Below are positions 29,250 to 29,691 of a stretch of 29,691 nucleotides of DNA, piece by piece. This stretch comes from Gnetum montanum (Eukaryota; Streptophyta; Gnetopsida; Gnetales; Gnetaceae), in NCBI GenBank assembly GCA_015680685.1, contig MNCI01006052.1, positions 264,995 to 294,685 on the forward strand, written 5' to 3'. The translations under genes were made by a program, and so were the position numbers. Below the pieces are notes generated by a model, which saw only the letters and a list, made by a program, of their open reading frames with translations, made no database searches and had not been told where the DNA came from. Position 1 is the first letter of the stretch, and every line of letters begins with the position of its first letter.

Positions 29250-29691
29250 CACCATTATTGTAGTATTGAGCAAGATTTATGATGTACAGATGAGGACCTA
29301 CCCTTGCAGGAATGACCACACTATTAAAGCTCTGGTTCGTGTTGGTGTGCATAAATCCTTCAACATAATCGAATCCAATGTCTTTGCTGCTATTGGTAAG
29401 TGCTTGCTGATCTTTCAGAAACTATTGCTCATCCAAGTACACCAATCTAATATGTTGAGTCTACTTCCATTATTTGTTTTATTTATTCATTCTTTCGAAA
29501 CCATAATTTTTGTACAGGGAAATATAGTACTGTCACATGATACATGATTCATATTGATAGGGGCCACTTCAAAATGCACCACTACTTGCATCCTTCAAAC
29601 AGTTCAATGAGTTTGTTGTTCATCAAAACATCAGCCTTGAATTCACTGTTAACGATCTGATTACTTAAACAATCTCGTTGAGTACCAGTTG
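29250..29691 (+). pseudogene. Two further exon-like blocks with frame damage, unidentified host gene
   Basis: Block 1 ends at 29395 with a strong donor (ATTG|GTAAGT); its frame contains YDVQMRTYPCRNDHTIKALV and HKSFNIIESNVFAAIG, starting after an acceptor at either 29289 (TGTACAG) or about 29262 (TTATTGTAG). Block 2 starts at 29518 after TTTTTGTACAG, and the two join in phase as IGKYSTVT before a TGA. Downstream coding character continues in a shifted frame (APLLASFKQFNEFVVHQ, ISLEFTVNDLI) and shifts again near 29665 (NNLVEYQL) to the window edge. One stop and two frame shifts mark it as a pseudogene unless sequencing errors explain them. Family not recognised. Confidence 0.5.

Overview
This window looks like nuclear DNA of a land plant, probably a seed plant with a large, repeat-rich genome. 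The evidence is Ty3/Gypsy LTR retrotransposon remains of the Athila/Tat type (primer site complementary to plant tRNA-Asp, Gag + aspartic protease in one frame, plant-type RT/RNase H/integrase order), LTRs with TATA boxes and AATAAA signals, GT-AG splice-like sites, and TA/GT microsatellites. There is no sign of prokaryotic gene organisation, operons, ribosome binding sites or CRISPR. I see no intact protein-coding gene; nearly everything recognisable is a decayed mobile element. The names A-D are mine.

Layout: Element A (1-3792) lacks its 5' part. It has gag-protease remains, a T-rich repeat, a conserved 3' noncoding region, a short ORF behind a splice acceptor, and a 3' LTR with an unusual array of long hairpins. 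A host-like AT-rich segment (3793-6564) holds a deleted tRNA-Asp pseudogene, two exon-like blocks and an imperfect inverted repeat. Element B (6565-13583) has two LTRs, a tRNA-Asp primer site, a gag-protease frame of about 1,115 codons with many stops, then a T-rich tract, an assembly gap and the same 3' region as A; it has no polymerase. Element C (13584-19664) has a truncated 5' LTR, gag, protease, reverse transcriptase, RNase H and the start of integrase, and is broken inside integrase where element D begins. Element D (19665 to about 27552) has a complete 5' LTR, gag, no recognisable protease core, a 426-bp tandem duplication, a G-rich 3' region and a long decayed third ORF with coiled-coil character behind a splice acceptor. 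The final segment (27553-29691) is host-like and contains three exon-like blocks with good splice sites, one visibly damaged.

How the parts relate: all LTRs with intact ends start TGATGA and end TCATCA, and the three visible 5' primer sites (B, C, D) derive from the same tRNA-Asp priming, so A-D are one superfamily. A, B and D have no pol and would have depended on polymerase supplied in trans, possibly by C-like relatives. Most stop codons fit C-to-T or G-to-A decay, as expected of methylated silent elements. The most interesting signal is a multi-segment hairpin in the LTRs, triplicated in tandem in element A, whose arms differ between copies but stay complementary. All alignments and counts were made by eye.
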